DNA of 5,510 nucleotides. Source: Candidatus Woesearchaeota archaeon. GTDB taxonomy: Archaea > Nanobdellota > Nanobdellia > Woesearchaeales > JAGVYO01. The notes beneath the pieces are model-generated. The model made no database searches. It had not been told where the DNA came from and saw only the letters and a list, made by a program, of their open reading frames with translations. The stretch is from NCBI GenBank assembly GCA_018303225.1, contig JAGVYO010000015.1:1-5510 (forward strand), given 5' to 3'. Below, one piece after another: positions 1 to 5,510 of this stretch. Position numbers and translations under genes: made by a program. The stretch's first letter is position 1, and the number at the start of each line of letters is the position of its first letter.

Positions 1-1559
1 GCAAGCGAGGCATTGTTCCAGTGATAGGTATAGCGGGGATGCAGCGGAACATGCAGATGCACAGACCATTGAATGGCCGTAAGCGCATCTGGTTTAGTAT
101 AGAACGGATCCGCAAGCATTTTTTTCAAAAACGCTTCATCGGTTTTTGCAAGTGAAGCTGCTTTCCCAAGATCCAAAGAGCCAAAAATATCTAAAATAGC
201 TTTTTCCAGCTCCAGCGCATACCACTCCTCGCAATAGCCTGCCGGAGCCAGGGGATGGGCGCGGTTGAAGAAATCGCCGTAATTGAACAGGATATCCCCC
301 ATGAAGAGGATCTCTTCCACCTCATCGGCATGCTGGCGGGCCTGCACAGCATCTTCAATATGCAGGACAGACTGGTTCTTCAGCTTGATGATCGGCCCTT
401 CAATGCTGTCGCAGCACGATAAAGAAGTCGCTTTGCCCGGCCGCTCCACTTTCAGCTGGGTGCCGATGGCGATATAACGATTGAGAAGGTAGGTGGTGGC
501 AGGATGCAAACAAGCCGAAGAATAGCCGGAATTCCGGCTACGACCATACCGCAGCCGAAACCCTCCCTGCCGTAAAGGATGTGTAAGTACCGGACGGCCC
601 GCGACAAGATCCTGGATGTACGTGTAGATGGGGGAGATTTTGGCCTTGGTCTCGGTGCCTTTGGCCTTCATCTTTTTCTGCAGCGCCGCAAATTCCTTCA
701 GGAATTCCCAGTTCTGGAGATCAAAATCTTTCCCCCATTTGTTCAGCTGCGCCAGCAGCTTTTGGGCTTTTTGCGCCAGACACTCGCCGATGACCAGGCA
801 CGCGCCGTTCCGGATCCGGTTGGTCTCGATGCGCGGCAGATCTTTATGATTGGAGACCTCGATGCGCTCCGACGGATCGCCGTCGATCTGCAGCGGAAGG
901 TGCTTTACCAGAAAACGGATCTCCTCTTCGCTGGGCAGGTATTGGAGATTGGTGACGCGGTCATGGTAGTCATACAGTTCCGTGACCATCCGCTCCACCT
1001 CGTCCGGGGTCGGGTCATATGGTTCAATGCCAAATTTCTTCCGGAGATGATCAGCCAGGATGACCGATACAGCCGCAGCAGTCCCGCCGGCGCTCCGGAT
1101 CGGGCCCGAATAAAAGATCGCCCAGTAAGGCTTCTGGTCCTTGCGTTTCATCTCTTTGATCTTTACAAATCCCTCCAGCGGAGAAGATACGGTGCCTAAA
1201 GTAAGGTACGCAAATCCGACACGGATCCCGACCTCGGCAGCCTCGTGCCGGGAAGAAAACCGGACAAATTTCCCGTCGGCAATCTCAGCGGCGATGGTCA
1301 GCGCGATCCGCCAGTCCAGGACGCTGTATTTTTCTTCCAGCTCCTTGATGCGTTCGGATACACCGGATCCCTTGATCTGCGGCGCTGTCACTGAAATGAG
1401 GCTCTCTACCCGCTCGGCCATGTCTTTGGCCAGCGGAATCTCCACCTTGGGCTCCGGGTCATAGCCTTTCTCGCGCGCAAGGCCCGATAGGTCATAGGCT
1501 TTTTTTGTATAGGAATCGATGTAGTCAAAATAGGCAGACATGGTTTTGCTGAGGTTCAT
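1..1559 (-). CDS. polC: DNA polymerase D (Pol II) large subunit DP2, N-terminal part; 3' end beyond window
   Basis: This is the catalytic subunit of the archaeal replicative polymerase PolD, which pairs with DP1 to synthesise DNA at the fork. I translated the minus strand by hand. The frame stays open for 519 codons to the window edge, so only about the N-terminal 40-45% of a usual 1,100-1,300-residue DP2 is present, and the catalytic aspartates lie outside. Conserved DP2 blocks are visible: IPLAKDMAERVE near residues 41-52, FYSGPIRSAGGTAAAVSVIL at 149-168, RVTNLQYLPSEEEI at 201-214, GRSRNSGY at 339-346 followed by LHPATT, GTQLKVERPGKA at 366-377, EGPIIKLKN at 387-395, and GDILFNYGDFFNRAHPLAPA at 421-440. 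No intein was seen in the visible part. The chosen ATG overlaps the DP1 stop as ATGA, which suggests coupled translation; Met7 is a possible alternative start. Codons 452-480 are much more AT-rich at third positions than the rest. The family assignment is essentially certain. Confidence 0.97.
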   Translation of the reverse strand, partial: MNLSKTMSAYFDYIDSYTKKAYDLSGLAREKGYDPEPKVEIPLAKDMAERVESLISVTAPQIKGSGVSERIKELEEKYSVLDWRIALTIAAEIADGKFVRFSSRHEAAEVGIRVGFAYLTLGTVSSPLEGFVKIKEMKRKDQKPYWAIFYSGPIRSAGGTAAAVSVILADHLRKKFGIEPYDPTPDEVERMVTELYDYHDRVTNLQYLPSEEEIRFLVKHLPLQIDGDPSERIEVSNHKDLPRIETNRIRNGACLVIGECLAQKAQKLLAQLNKWGKDFDLQNWEFLKEFAALQKKMKAKGTETKAKISPIYTYIQDLVAGRPVLTHPLRQGGFRLRYGRSRNSGYSSACLHPATTYLLNRYIAIGTQLKVERPGKATSLSCCDSIEGPIIKLKNQSVLHIEDAVQARQHADEVEEILFMGDILFNYGDFFNRAHPLAPAGYCEEWYALELEKAILDIFGSLDLGKAASLAKTDEAFLKKMLADPFYTKPDALTAIQWSVHLHVPLHPRYTYHWNNASL

Positions 1560-3145
1560 TTTCCGAAGCGGAGGATTTTGACCTCCCGGGTTTTCAGGTT
1601 CACGATGGGCACGCGGCTGGGCTCGGGATGGTGGCCTACCTTTTCCTGGAATTTGGTCTTGGCCTGCCAGCAGCTCCCCGAGATGAGCGTGACATTGCGG
1701 TAATTCGAGACCGAGGATTTGTGGATGTGGCCGGAAATGAAGAAATCCGGCACATGCTCGATGACCAGGGGATCTTTCTCGGTCTCCGGAAGGTAAAGAG
1801 AAGAGGTATGCGTAGGCGCCAGATGCCGGCGCTGCAGCAGGAATTTCATGATAAGATCCGCCCTATCATATCCACCGCTGTTCCGGATGCCGTCCACGTT
1901 GGCCACGAAATAATCGAACGAATAGCCATGGTACATCAGCACGTCAAATCCGGGAAAGGAAGGGCTGGAGTGGATGTTCACCAGCGCCGGGTTGGATACC
2001 ATGTATACGTTGGGGAGGTCGTAGAGGGCCTGGGAAAAATCACGGTAGAGGGCCGGCTGCGGCTCGGCAAGGCGCATGGCATCGTGGTTGCCCGGGCAGA
2101 TGATGAGCGGGATACGGGAAGGAATCTGCCGCAGCAGCTCTGCGCATTCGTTGTATTGCGCGTAGATGTCCGGGATCTGGAGTTCGCTTTCCTGGCCCGG
2201 ATAGATGCCGCATCCATCCACCAGGTCGCCGGCGATGAAGATGTATTTCACTTTTTTGGCAAGCTCCCGCTGCTGATCATTTCCGAATTCCCCCTGGATC
2301 CATTTGATGAATTTCTTGAAGTCCTCTCCGAGAAAATAATTGGAGCCCACGTGGAGGTCAGAGAGGAAAAGGGCATGGGCATCGTCCGGCGACTTCTTTC
2401 GCTCGTAATGGGGGATGTCCGGCCATAAGATGTTATTGGCGAAAACGATATTGGAGCCGTTCACGCCCGTGACCCCGATGACCTCGTCCAGGACGATATC
2501 CTTGGCCGGATTGTACAGGTCAGGCTTGTTCTTGTTGACCAGCACCTTGATGACCCCTGTAGGGTCCTCGAGCGCGAGGATAAGATTGCCGTTCTTCGTG
2601 GTCTCCTTGTTCTGTACGATGCCGATGAGGGCGACATTCTCCCGGTCGCGTTTTTTCGCGATGCGGTTGATGGAAAGCACGTTCTTCAGGTCGATCCGGC
2701 TGCGCAGCATCCGTTCCAGGGCATGGTAGCGGGCATTGAAATAGAGCACAAAATCCTGGATCTCGCGCTTCTTGGACGGCTTGTCGTAAGAAAAGAGTAT
2801 CTTGACAGGGGTGGAAGGGATAGGGGCGATTTCCTTTTTGTGGGTGTCCAGGTAGGAAAGAAAGCGCTGGTAGATGTGTGGATTTTTTCCCTTCTCCCAG
2901 GCGGCCCGCGCGTTTTCGAATTCCTGCCAATTGACAGGGACGCCGGATTCGTGCTCCAGGAGCTGCTGCGCATCTCCGTTGATGACCAGCAGGTTCTTTT
3001 CAGCGCGGCCGAAAAGAGAAGAAAGCCTGTTTTCCCATCCTGGCTCTGAAGAAAGCGCGTCAAGGACATCCCTCGTGATGAAAATACCGCGTTCCATGAA
3101 ACGCTTAATAATTTCCTTGCTTCTCAAAACGTTCTCGGATCCCAT
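1556..3145 (-). CDS. polB: DNA polymerase D (Pol II) small subunit DP1, 3'-5' exonuclease
   Basis: This is the proofreading and structural subunit of PolD, 529 residues long. It has a helical N-terminal domain (about 1-75), a variable linker (about 75-150), an OB fold (about 165-245, including NVALIGIV and LALEDPTGVIKVLVN) and a C-terminal Mre11-like calcineurin phosphodiesterase domain (about 255-515). All metal-binding motifs expected of an active nuclease are present: DLH at 263-265, GDLVD at 306-310, GNHD at 352-355, YHG at 405-407 and GHIH at 472-475. The protein should therefore be a working 3'-5' exonuclease, unlike the inactivated eukaryotic B-subunits. It ends in VPIVNLKTREVKILRF, a typical DP1 tail. 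The gene starts 31 bp after the cdc6 stop. I see no strong Shine-Dalgarno sequence and no alternative upstream start in frame. Its TGA overlaps the DP2 ATG. An internal Met17 is possible, but the preceding residues (KEIIKRF) resemble DP1 N-termini, so the longer start is preferred. Confidence 0.97.
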   Translation of the reverse strand: MGSENVLRSKEIIKRFMERGIFITRDVLDALSSEPGWENRLSSLFGRAEKNLLVINGDAQQLLEHESGVPVNWQEFENARAAWEKGKNPHIYQRFLSYLDTHKKEIAPIPSTPVKILFSYDKPSKKREIQDFVLYFNARYHALERMLRSRIDLKNVLSINRIAKKRDRENVALIGIVQNKETTKNGNLILALEDPTGVIKVLVNKNKPDLYNPAKDIVLDEVIGVTGVNGSNIVFANNILWPDIPHYERKKSPDDAHALFLSDLHVGSNYFLGEDFKKFIKWIQGEFGNDQQRELAKKVKYIFIAGDLVDGCGIYPGQESELQIPDIYAQYNECAELLRQIPSRIPLIICPGNHDAMRLAEPQPALYRDFSQALYDLPNVYMVSNPALVNIHSSPSFPGFDVLMYHGYSFDYFVANVDGIRNSGGYDRADLIMKFLLQRRHLAPTHTSSLYLPETEKDPLVIEHVPDFFISGHIHKSSVSNYRNVTLISGSCWQAKTKFQEKVGHHPEPSRVPIVNLKTREVKILRFGK

Positions 3146-3176
3146 AAGGCTAAGGTAAGAAGCGCTCTTCCGGTGG

Positions 3177-4388
3177 TTAGGATAAGTCGAGCCCTTCCTC
3201 TAATAGTTGCTTGATGCGCGGCACTGTCGGAGAGGGAAGATTCAGCGTGATCTCCCGGGTCCGGCCGTACCGTCCCTTGGATATGACCTTGGCGTTGATA
3301 ATGCCCAGCATGTCCAGCTCCGCGATGACGCCCGATACGCGGCGCTGGGTCAGCGGCTGAAGGCCGGTGCGGAGGCACACGCCCTTGTACCGCTCGTAAA
3401 TTTCCCCGGTAAAGAGAGGATCGTTCCGTTTGGATAGGAGGGTAAGCGAAGCATAGAGGACAGCCTGGAACTGCTTGGGCTGCACAGCCAGGATATCAAA
3501 GACCCGGTCGCGCTCGATCTTCTCCTCGGCCTCGTCGATGTGGGGTAAGAGGAGGGAGGGGCTGTTCTGGCGCTCTGCGACTTCCCCGGCTACCCGCAGC
3601 AGCTCCAATGCCCGGCGCGCATCCCCGTGCTCGCGCGCGGCATACGCCGAGCATTTCTCGATGACACCCATCTCCAGCACCCCATCACGGAATGCTATAT
3701 TGGTGCGCTCCTTAAGGATCTCCTGTATCTGGAGCGCGTTATAGGGCGGAAAAACAATCTCCTCTTCCGAGAGCGACGATCTGACCCGGGGATCAAGCAG
3801 GTCCATGAACATCAGGTCGTTGGAGATGCCGATGACCGTCACTTGCGTATTCTTCAGCTCTTCGTTGATGCGGGTGAGGTTGTAAAGGATGCCGTCTCCG
3901 GTCTTCTTGATCAGCTGGTCAACCTCGTCCAAAATCAGAAGCACCTGCCTTTTCTCTTCTTCCAGTGCCTTGAAAAAAATGCTGTACACTTCATCCGTGG
4001 GAAGGCCCGTAACCGGGATGCTCCTCCCGACATCACGGGCAAGCTGGGCAATGAGACGGTATTCGGTGTCAGCTGCTTTTTTGAGTTTGCAGTTGATGTA
4101 TAAGACAACCAGAGGCACATGGCGTTCGTAGGCAGTCCTCTCGAGCTGCTGGGTAACATACCGCACCGTCAGTGTCTTTCCGACACCGGGCTTTCCATAG
4201 ATAAAGAGGTTGGAAGGACGTTCAAGACGCAGGGAAGGCGCCAGGATGTTAGCGACCTGGCTTATCTGCTTATCACGATGAGAGATATTTTCCGGGATGA
4301 ATGTGCTCTGCAGGGCCTTCTTATCCTTGAAAAGGGATGTTTTTTCAAGATAACTCTCAAAGAATCCTGACAGCTCTTTCTGGATCAT
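3177..4388 (-). CDS. cdc6: Orc1/Cdc6 replication initiator ATPase
   Basis: This 403-residue protein is the archaeal origin-recognition and helicase-loading AAA+ ATPase. It binds ORB elements and is expected to recruit MCM. Visible motifs are Walker A GKPGVGKT (65-72), Walker B LLILDEVD (150-157), sensor 1 GISND (187-191), the initiator-type DPRVRSSL segment (199-206) with the likely arginine finger, and sensor 2 HGDARRAL (254-261). Residues from about 295 onward form the winged-helix DNA-binding domain, including a recognition region near LTQRRVSGVIAELDMLGII. Length and domain order match full-length archaeal Orc1/Cdc6. The start codon lies about 27 bp from a TTTAAA box, which implies a leaderless or nearly leaderless transcript. 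It is the first gene of a probable operon with DP1 and DP2, the arrangement also found beside oriC in Pyrococcus. An origin-like region with three ORBs lies immediately upstream, and one box lies inside its own promoter, so autorepression is plausible. I cannot tell whether the genome has other Cdc6 paralogues. Confidence 0.97.
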   Translation of the reverse strand: MIQKELSGFFESYLEKTSLFKDKKALQSTFIPENISHRDKQISQVANILAPSLRLERPSNLFIYGKPGVGKTLTVRYVTQQLERTAYERHVPLVVLYINCKLKKAADTEYRLIAQLARDVGRSIPVTGLPTDEVYSIFFKALEEEKRQVLLILDEVDQLIKKTGDGILYNLTRINEELKNTQVTVIGISNDLMFMDLLDPRVRSSLSEEEIVFPPYNALQIQEILKERTNIAFRDGVLEMGVIEKCSAYAAREHGDARRALELLRVAGEVAERQNSPSLLLPHIDEAEEKIERDRVFDILAVQPKQFQAVLYASLTLLSKRNDPLFTGEIYERYKGVCLRTGLQPLTQRRVSGVIAELDMLGIINAKVISKGRYGRTREITLNLPSPTVPRIKQLLEEGLDLS

Positions 4389-4395
4389 AATGACC

Positions 4396-4415
4396 TTCCA
4401 TAGGAAACAGGGGGT
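4396..4415 (+). promoter_or_regulatory. ORB-like element 1 (initiator-binding box, cdc6-proximal)
   Basis: It contains the dyad TTCC-ATA-GGAA centred at 4401, followed by AAC, an A and a run of five G (4410-4414). This matches the archaeal ORB pattern of a short dyad plus a downstream G-string, with about one base less between dyad and G-run than in the other two boxes. It lies entirely between the cdc6 TATA box and the cdc6 ATG, so bound Orc1/Cdc6 would cover the transcription start. Confidence 0.7.
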
Positions 4416-4420
4416 TTAAA
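4415..4420 (-). promoter_or_regulatory. Putative TATA box of the cdc6-DP1-DP2 operon
   Basis: TTTAAA on the minus strand is centred about 29 bp upstream of the cdc6 ATG. With the usual archaeal TATA-to-start distance of about 26 bp, transcription would begin within a few bases of the start codon, giving a leaderless or near-leaderless mRNA. It directly abuts the G-run of ORB1. No other promoter-like box is evident closer to the gene. Confidence 0.55.
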
Positions 4421-4439
4421 TGTCTTTTGATTTTACACC

Positions 4440-4460
4440 ACCCCTTCATTTCCGATGGAA
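4440..4460 (-). promoter_or_regulatory. ORB element 2 (left of the AT-rich segment)
   Basis: Read on the minus strand, the box contains TCCATCGGAAATGAAGGGGT. It has the ORB dyad (TTTCC-GAT-GGAAA on the plus strand, centred at 4455) and the G-string GGGG. Compared from memory with the Pyrococcus-type ORB consensus it differs at about 3 of 21 positions. It is also 17/20 identical to ORB3 of this window. Its dyad faces the AT-rich segment. Confidence 0.82.
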
Positions 4461-4478
4461 ACCCTGTGTTTGTTTTTT

Positions 4479-4557
4479 GGTTATATAAATATATTATATT
4501 TCAATATAGAAAATAATAATATAGCAAAGATTATAATTAAAAAAAAGAAAAAAACAA
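4479..4557. promoter_or_regulatory. AT-rich duplex-unwinding element of the origin
   Basis: Positions 4481-4550 contain only 6 G or C in 70 bases (about 91% A+T), far from the composition of the flanking genes. The left part alternates A and T (TATATAAATATATTATATTT), and the right part becomes an A-tract (from about 4539) with the T's on the other strand. It lies between ORB2 and ORB3, as expected for the segment melted by the initiator. The six-frame extension through it encodes a Lys/Asn/Ile-rich low-complexity stretch and is not a real protein. Confidence 0.8.
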
Positions 4558-4574
4558 CACAACAACACACCCAA

Positions 4575-4595
4575 CTCCACAGGAAATCAAGGGGT
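4575..4595 (+). promoter_or_regulatory. ORB element 3 (right of the AT-rich segment)
   Basis: The box contains TCCACAGGAAATCAAGGGGT, with the dyad centred at 4580 and the G-string at 4591-4594. It differs from ORB2 at only 3 of 20 positions and lies on the opposite strand, so the pair brackets the AT-rich segment symmetrically. Its G-run ends four bases before the TATA box of the ThiI-like gene, so it overlaps the position where the BRE would be. Confidence 0.8.
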
Positions 4596-4598
4596 AGG

Positions 4599-4606
4599 TT
4601 TATAAA
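4599..4606 (+). promoter_or_regulatory. TATA box of the ThiI-like gene
   Basis: TTTATAAA is centred about 26 bp upstream of the ATG at 4629. That is the spacing expected if transcription starts at the start codon itself, so the mRNA is probably leaderless. This supports 4629 rather than 4455 as the true start. No Shine-Dalgarno sequence precedes the ATG. Confidence 0.7.
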
Positions 4607-4628
4607 TCTTCAATGGTTTTCCGGCACC

Positions 4629-5459
4629 ATGCCTACTATCATCCGATACGCAGAAATCGGGACAAAAGGGAAGAACCGAAGCCAGTTTGAGAACCGGCTA
4701 ATCTTCAATCTACGGGATTGCTTAAAGAAAAACCACACCATCCCCTCAAAGATTGTAAGGGAAAGGGGTCGCATTCTGGTTTATTCAGACTCTTTCCTGA
4801 GAGTGCTGAAAGATGTCTTTGGGGTCGCTTCCTTAAGCGAGAGTGTTGAATGTCCTTTGGATTTGGAAAGCATCCAACAGACCGCATTGTCATTAGCAAC
4901 TGCCGCCCCTTTTCAGACCTTTAAGGTGGATGCACAGCGAATGAACAAATCCTTTCCTCTCACTTCTCTGGAGCTTAATCAACAAATCGGTAAACATATC
5001 CAGGAAAAAACAGGCGCAACAGTCCTGCTTTCAAACCCAGATCTGACCATCGGCATCGAGATTCTTGGAAACGCTGCCTTCCTGTTCACCAACCGGGTGG
5101 AAGGCAGAGGCGGCCTCCCCATCGGAACCCAAGGAAAAGTCCTTTCCTCAATCGACAGCAAAGCCTCTCTCCTTGCAGCCTATCTGCTCATGCGCAGGGG
5201 CAGCGAAGTGGTTTTTTGGGCAGACGACGCAAAAGCCATAGCGCCGCTGGAAAGGTATTCCTACGGCCAAAGGAACCTCGTTTTTCTCAAAAAAGAAAAG
5301 AAAAGCCTGGACGAACTGCTTAGGAAAGAAAAAATAAAGGCCGTCTCATTGCCAGGAAATCACGATCCTAAAAAAACACTTCCGGGAATTTTATGCCTGG
5401 ATCCATTAATCGGTTTCAGCGAAGAAGAAATTCATGAAAGATGCGAGGCGCTGTTTTAA
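4629..5459 (+). CDS. ThiI-like THUMP-domain protein with degenerate PP-loop, short form
   Basis: The 276-residue protein is related to ThiI, the enzyme that makes 4-thiouridine at tRNA position 8 and in some organisms supplies sulfur for thiamine. Residues 1-58 form an NFLD-like start (IIRYAEIGTKGKNRSQFENR). Residues about 60-160 form the THUMP RNA-binding domain (FKVDAQRMNKSFPLTSLE, NPDLTIGIEI, then GGLPIGT at 161-167). The PP-loop domain begins at VLSSIDSKAS, where canonical ThiI has VLSLISGGFDS. The SGGxDS ATP-binding loop is thus replaced and one residue shorter, although the following AYLLMRRG is conserved. The C-terminal DPLIGFSEEEI (258-268) matches the ThiI PLIGxxKEEI segment, but the protein stops eight residues later, without the Cys-containing tail or a rhodanese domain. 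Adenylation activity is doubtful; tRNA binding is plausible. The start is chosen from the leaderless promoter and family N-terminus; the 58-residue upstream extension crosses ORB2, the AT-rich segment and ORB3 and is rejected. Confidence 0.85.
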   Translation: MPTIIRYAEIGTKGKNRSQFENRLIFNLRDCLKKNHTIPSKIVRERGRILVYSDSFLRVLKDVFGVASLSESVECPLDLESIQQTALSLATAAPFQTFKVDAQRMNKSFPLTSLELNQQIGKHIQEKTGATVLLSNPDLTIGIEILGNAAFLFTNRVEGRGGLPIGTQGKVLSSIDSKASLLAAYLLMRRGSEVVFWADDAKAIAPLERYSYGQRNLVFLKKEKKSLDELLRKEKIKAVSLPGNHDPKKTLPGILCLDPLIGFSEEEIHERCEALF

Positions 5460-5460
5460 G

Positions 5461-5510
5461 ATGAAGGTCTTCATTGAACGGACGAAAGAAAAGAAAGACC
5501 TGCGCTTCAG
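5461..5510 (+). CDS. Partial CDS, possible MoaD/ThiS-like beta-grasp sulfur carrier
   Basis: Only 16 codons are inside the window (MKVFIERTKEKKDLRF), and the frame continues past the right edge. The ATG lies one base after the stop of the ThiI-like gene, so the two are almost certainly cotranscribed. A weak GAGG (5445-5448) sits 12 bases upstream. The alternating hydrophobic first strand and charged turn resemble the N-terminus of small ubiquitin-fold proteins of the MoaD/ThiS/SAMP kind, and a sulfur carrier would fit beside a ThiI relative. The family call is tentative because the diagnostic C-terminal Gly-Gly is not in view; the existence of a gene is more secure. Confidence 0.5.
   Translation, partial: MKVFIERTKEKKDLRF

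Larger units (their letters stand above)
4389..4628. other. oriC: Probable chromosomal replication origin (oriC), divergent intergenic region
   Basis: This is a 240-bp noncoding gap between the divergent cdc6 and ThiI-like genes. It has the standard parts of an archaeal origin: an adjacent orc1/cdc6 gene, three ORB-like elements and an AT-rich unwinding segment. ORB2 (minus) and ORB3 (plus) flank the AT-rich segment in inverted orientation, with their dyad halves toward it and their G-runs pointing outward. ORB1 is an extra box on the cdc6 side pointing inward. Gene orientation switches here, so both flanks are transcribed away from it. The region also holds both divergent promoters. The parts are seen directly; origin activity is inferred. 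Confidence 0.85.

Noticed and set aside
579..1199. Plus-strand open frame of 206 codons
   Set aside because: It lies antisense to DP2, whose conserved blocks cover this stretch; the plus-strand protein is Arg/Leu-rich and resembles no family I know.
1628..2428. Plus-strand open frame of 266 codons
   Set aside because: It is antisense to the DP1 nuclease domain, which has all five metal-binding motifs on the minus strand. Long antisense frames are common in GC3-rich genes.
3092..3104. TTCCATGAAACGC resembling half of an ORB
   Set aside because: It lacks the second GG half of the dyad and any G-run, and lies inside the DP1 coding sequence, so it is most likely chance.
3627..4103. Plus-strand open frame of 158 codons
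   Set aside because: It is antisense to the Cdc6 AAA+ domain with intact Walker A, Walker B and sensor motifs.
4481..4500. Alternating A/T stretch as a further TATA promoter or hairpin
   Set aside because: It is too far from either start codon for a leaderless promoter, and the inverted symmetry is imperfect; the unwinding-element reading explains it better.
4455..4628. N-terminal extension of the ThiI-like frame back to an ATG at 4455
   Set aside because: The extra 58 residues are low-complexity, encoded by ORB2, the AT-rich segment and ORB3. The family N-terminus and the TATA spacing both point to the ATG at 4629.
1..5510. CRISPR array, tRNA/rRNA genes, insertion sequence or defence genes
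   Set aside because: No spaced direct repeats, tRNA-like arms, transposase motifs or terminal inverted repeats were seen; nearly all sequence outside the 240-bp origin is assigned to coding genes.

Overview
The window is archaeal. It carries an Orc1/Cdc6 initiator gene beside both subunits of DNA polymerase D (family D, found only in archaea). Promoters are of the TATA/leaderless type and there are origin recognition box (ORB) repeats. PolD excludes most Crenarchaeota, so a euryarchaeal or DPANN-type genome is likely; I cannot name a genus. Base composition is moderate, with GC-rich third codon positions in the left-hand genes and a more AT-rich right-hand side.

Layout. Positions 1-4388 hold a leftward replication operon, read on the minus strand in the order orc1/cdc6 (4388-3177), PolD small subunit DP1 (3145-1556) and PolD large subunit DP2 (1559 to beyond the left edge; 519 codons present). 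DP1 and DP2 overlap by ATGA, and cdc6 and DP1 are 31 bp apart. Positions 4389-4628 are a noncoding, divergent intergenic region with the features of a replication origin: three ORB-like elements (4396-4415 +, 4440-4460 -, 4575-4595 +) and a roughly 80-bp segment, about 91% A+T in its core, between the second and third boxes. Positions 4629-5459 encode a short ThiI-like protein with NFLD and THUMP domains and a PP-loop domain whose ATP-binding loop has decayed. One base after its stop, at 5461, starts a gene cut by the right edge that looks like a small beta-grasp sulfur-carrier protein (MoaD/ThiS type), judged from only 16 residues.

How it fits together. Orc1/Cdc6 would bind the ORBs, the AT-rich segment would melt, and PolD made from the same operon would extend the new strands. 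Genes on both sides point away from the origin, so transcription and fork movement run the same way. The initiator-DP1-DP2 order next to oriC is also known from Pyrococcus. The outer ORBs sit against the two divergent promoters: ORB1 lies between the cdc6 TATA box and start codon, and ORB3 ends just before the TATA box of the ThiI-like gene. Initiator binding could therefore tie expression of both units to origin state. The most unusual items are the compact origin/promoter overlap and the THUMP protein that keeps the ThiI architecture but lacks a recognisable SGGxDS loop.
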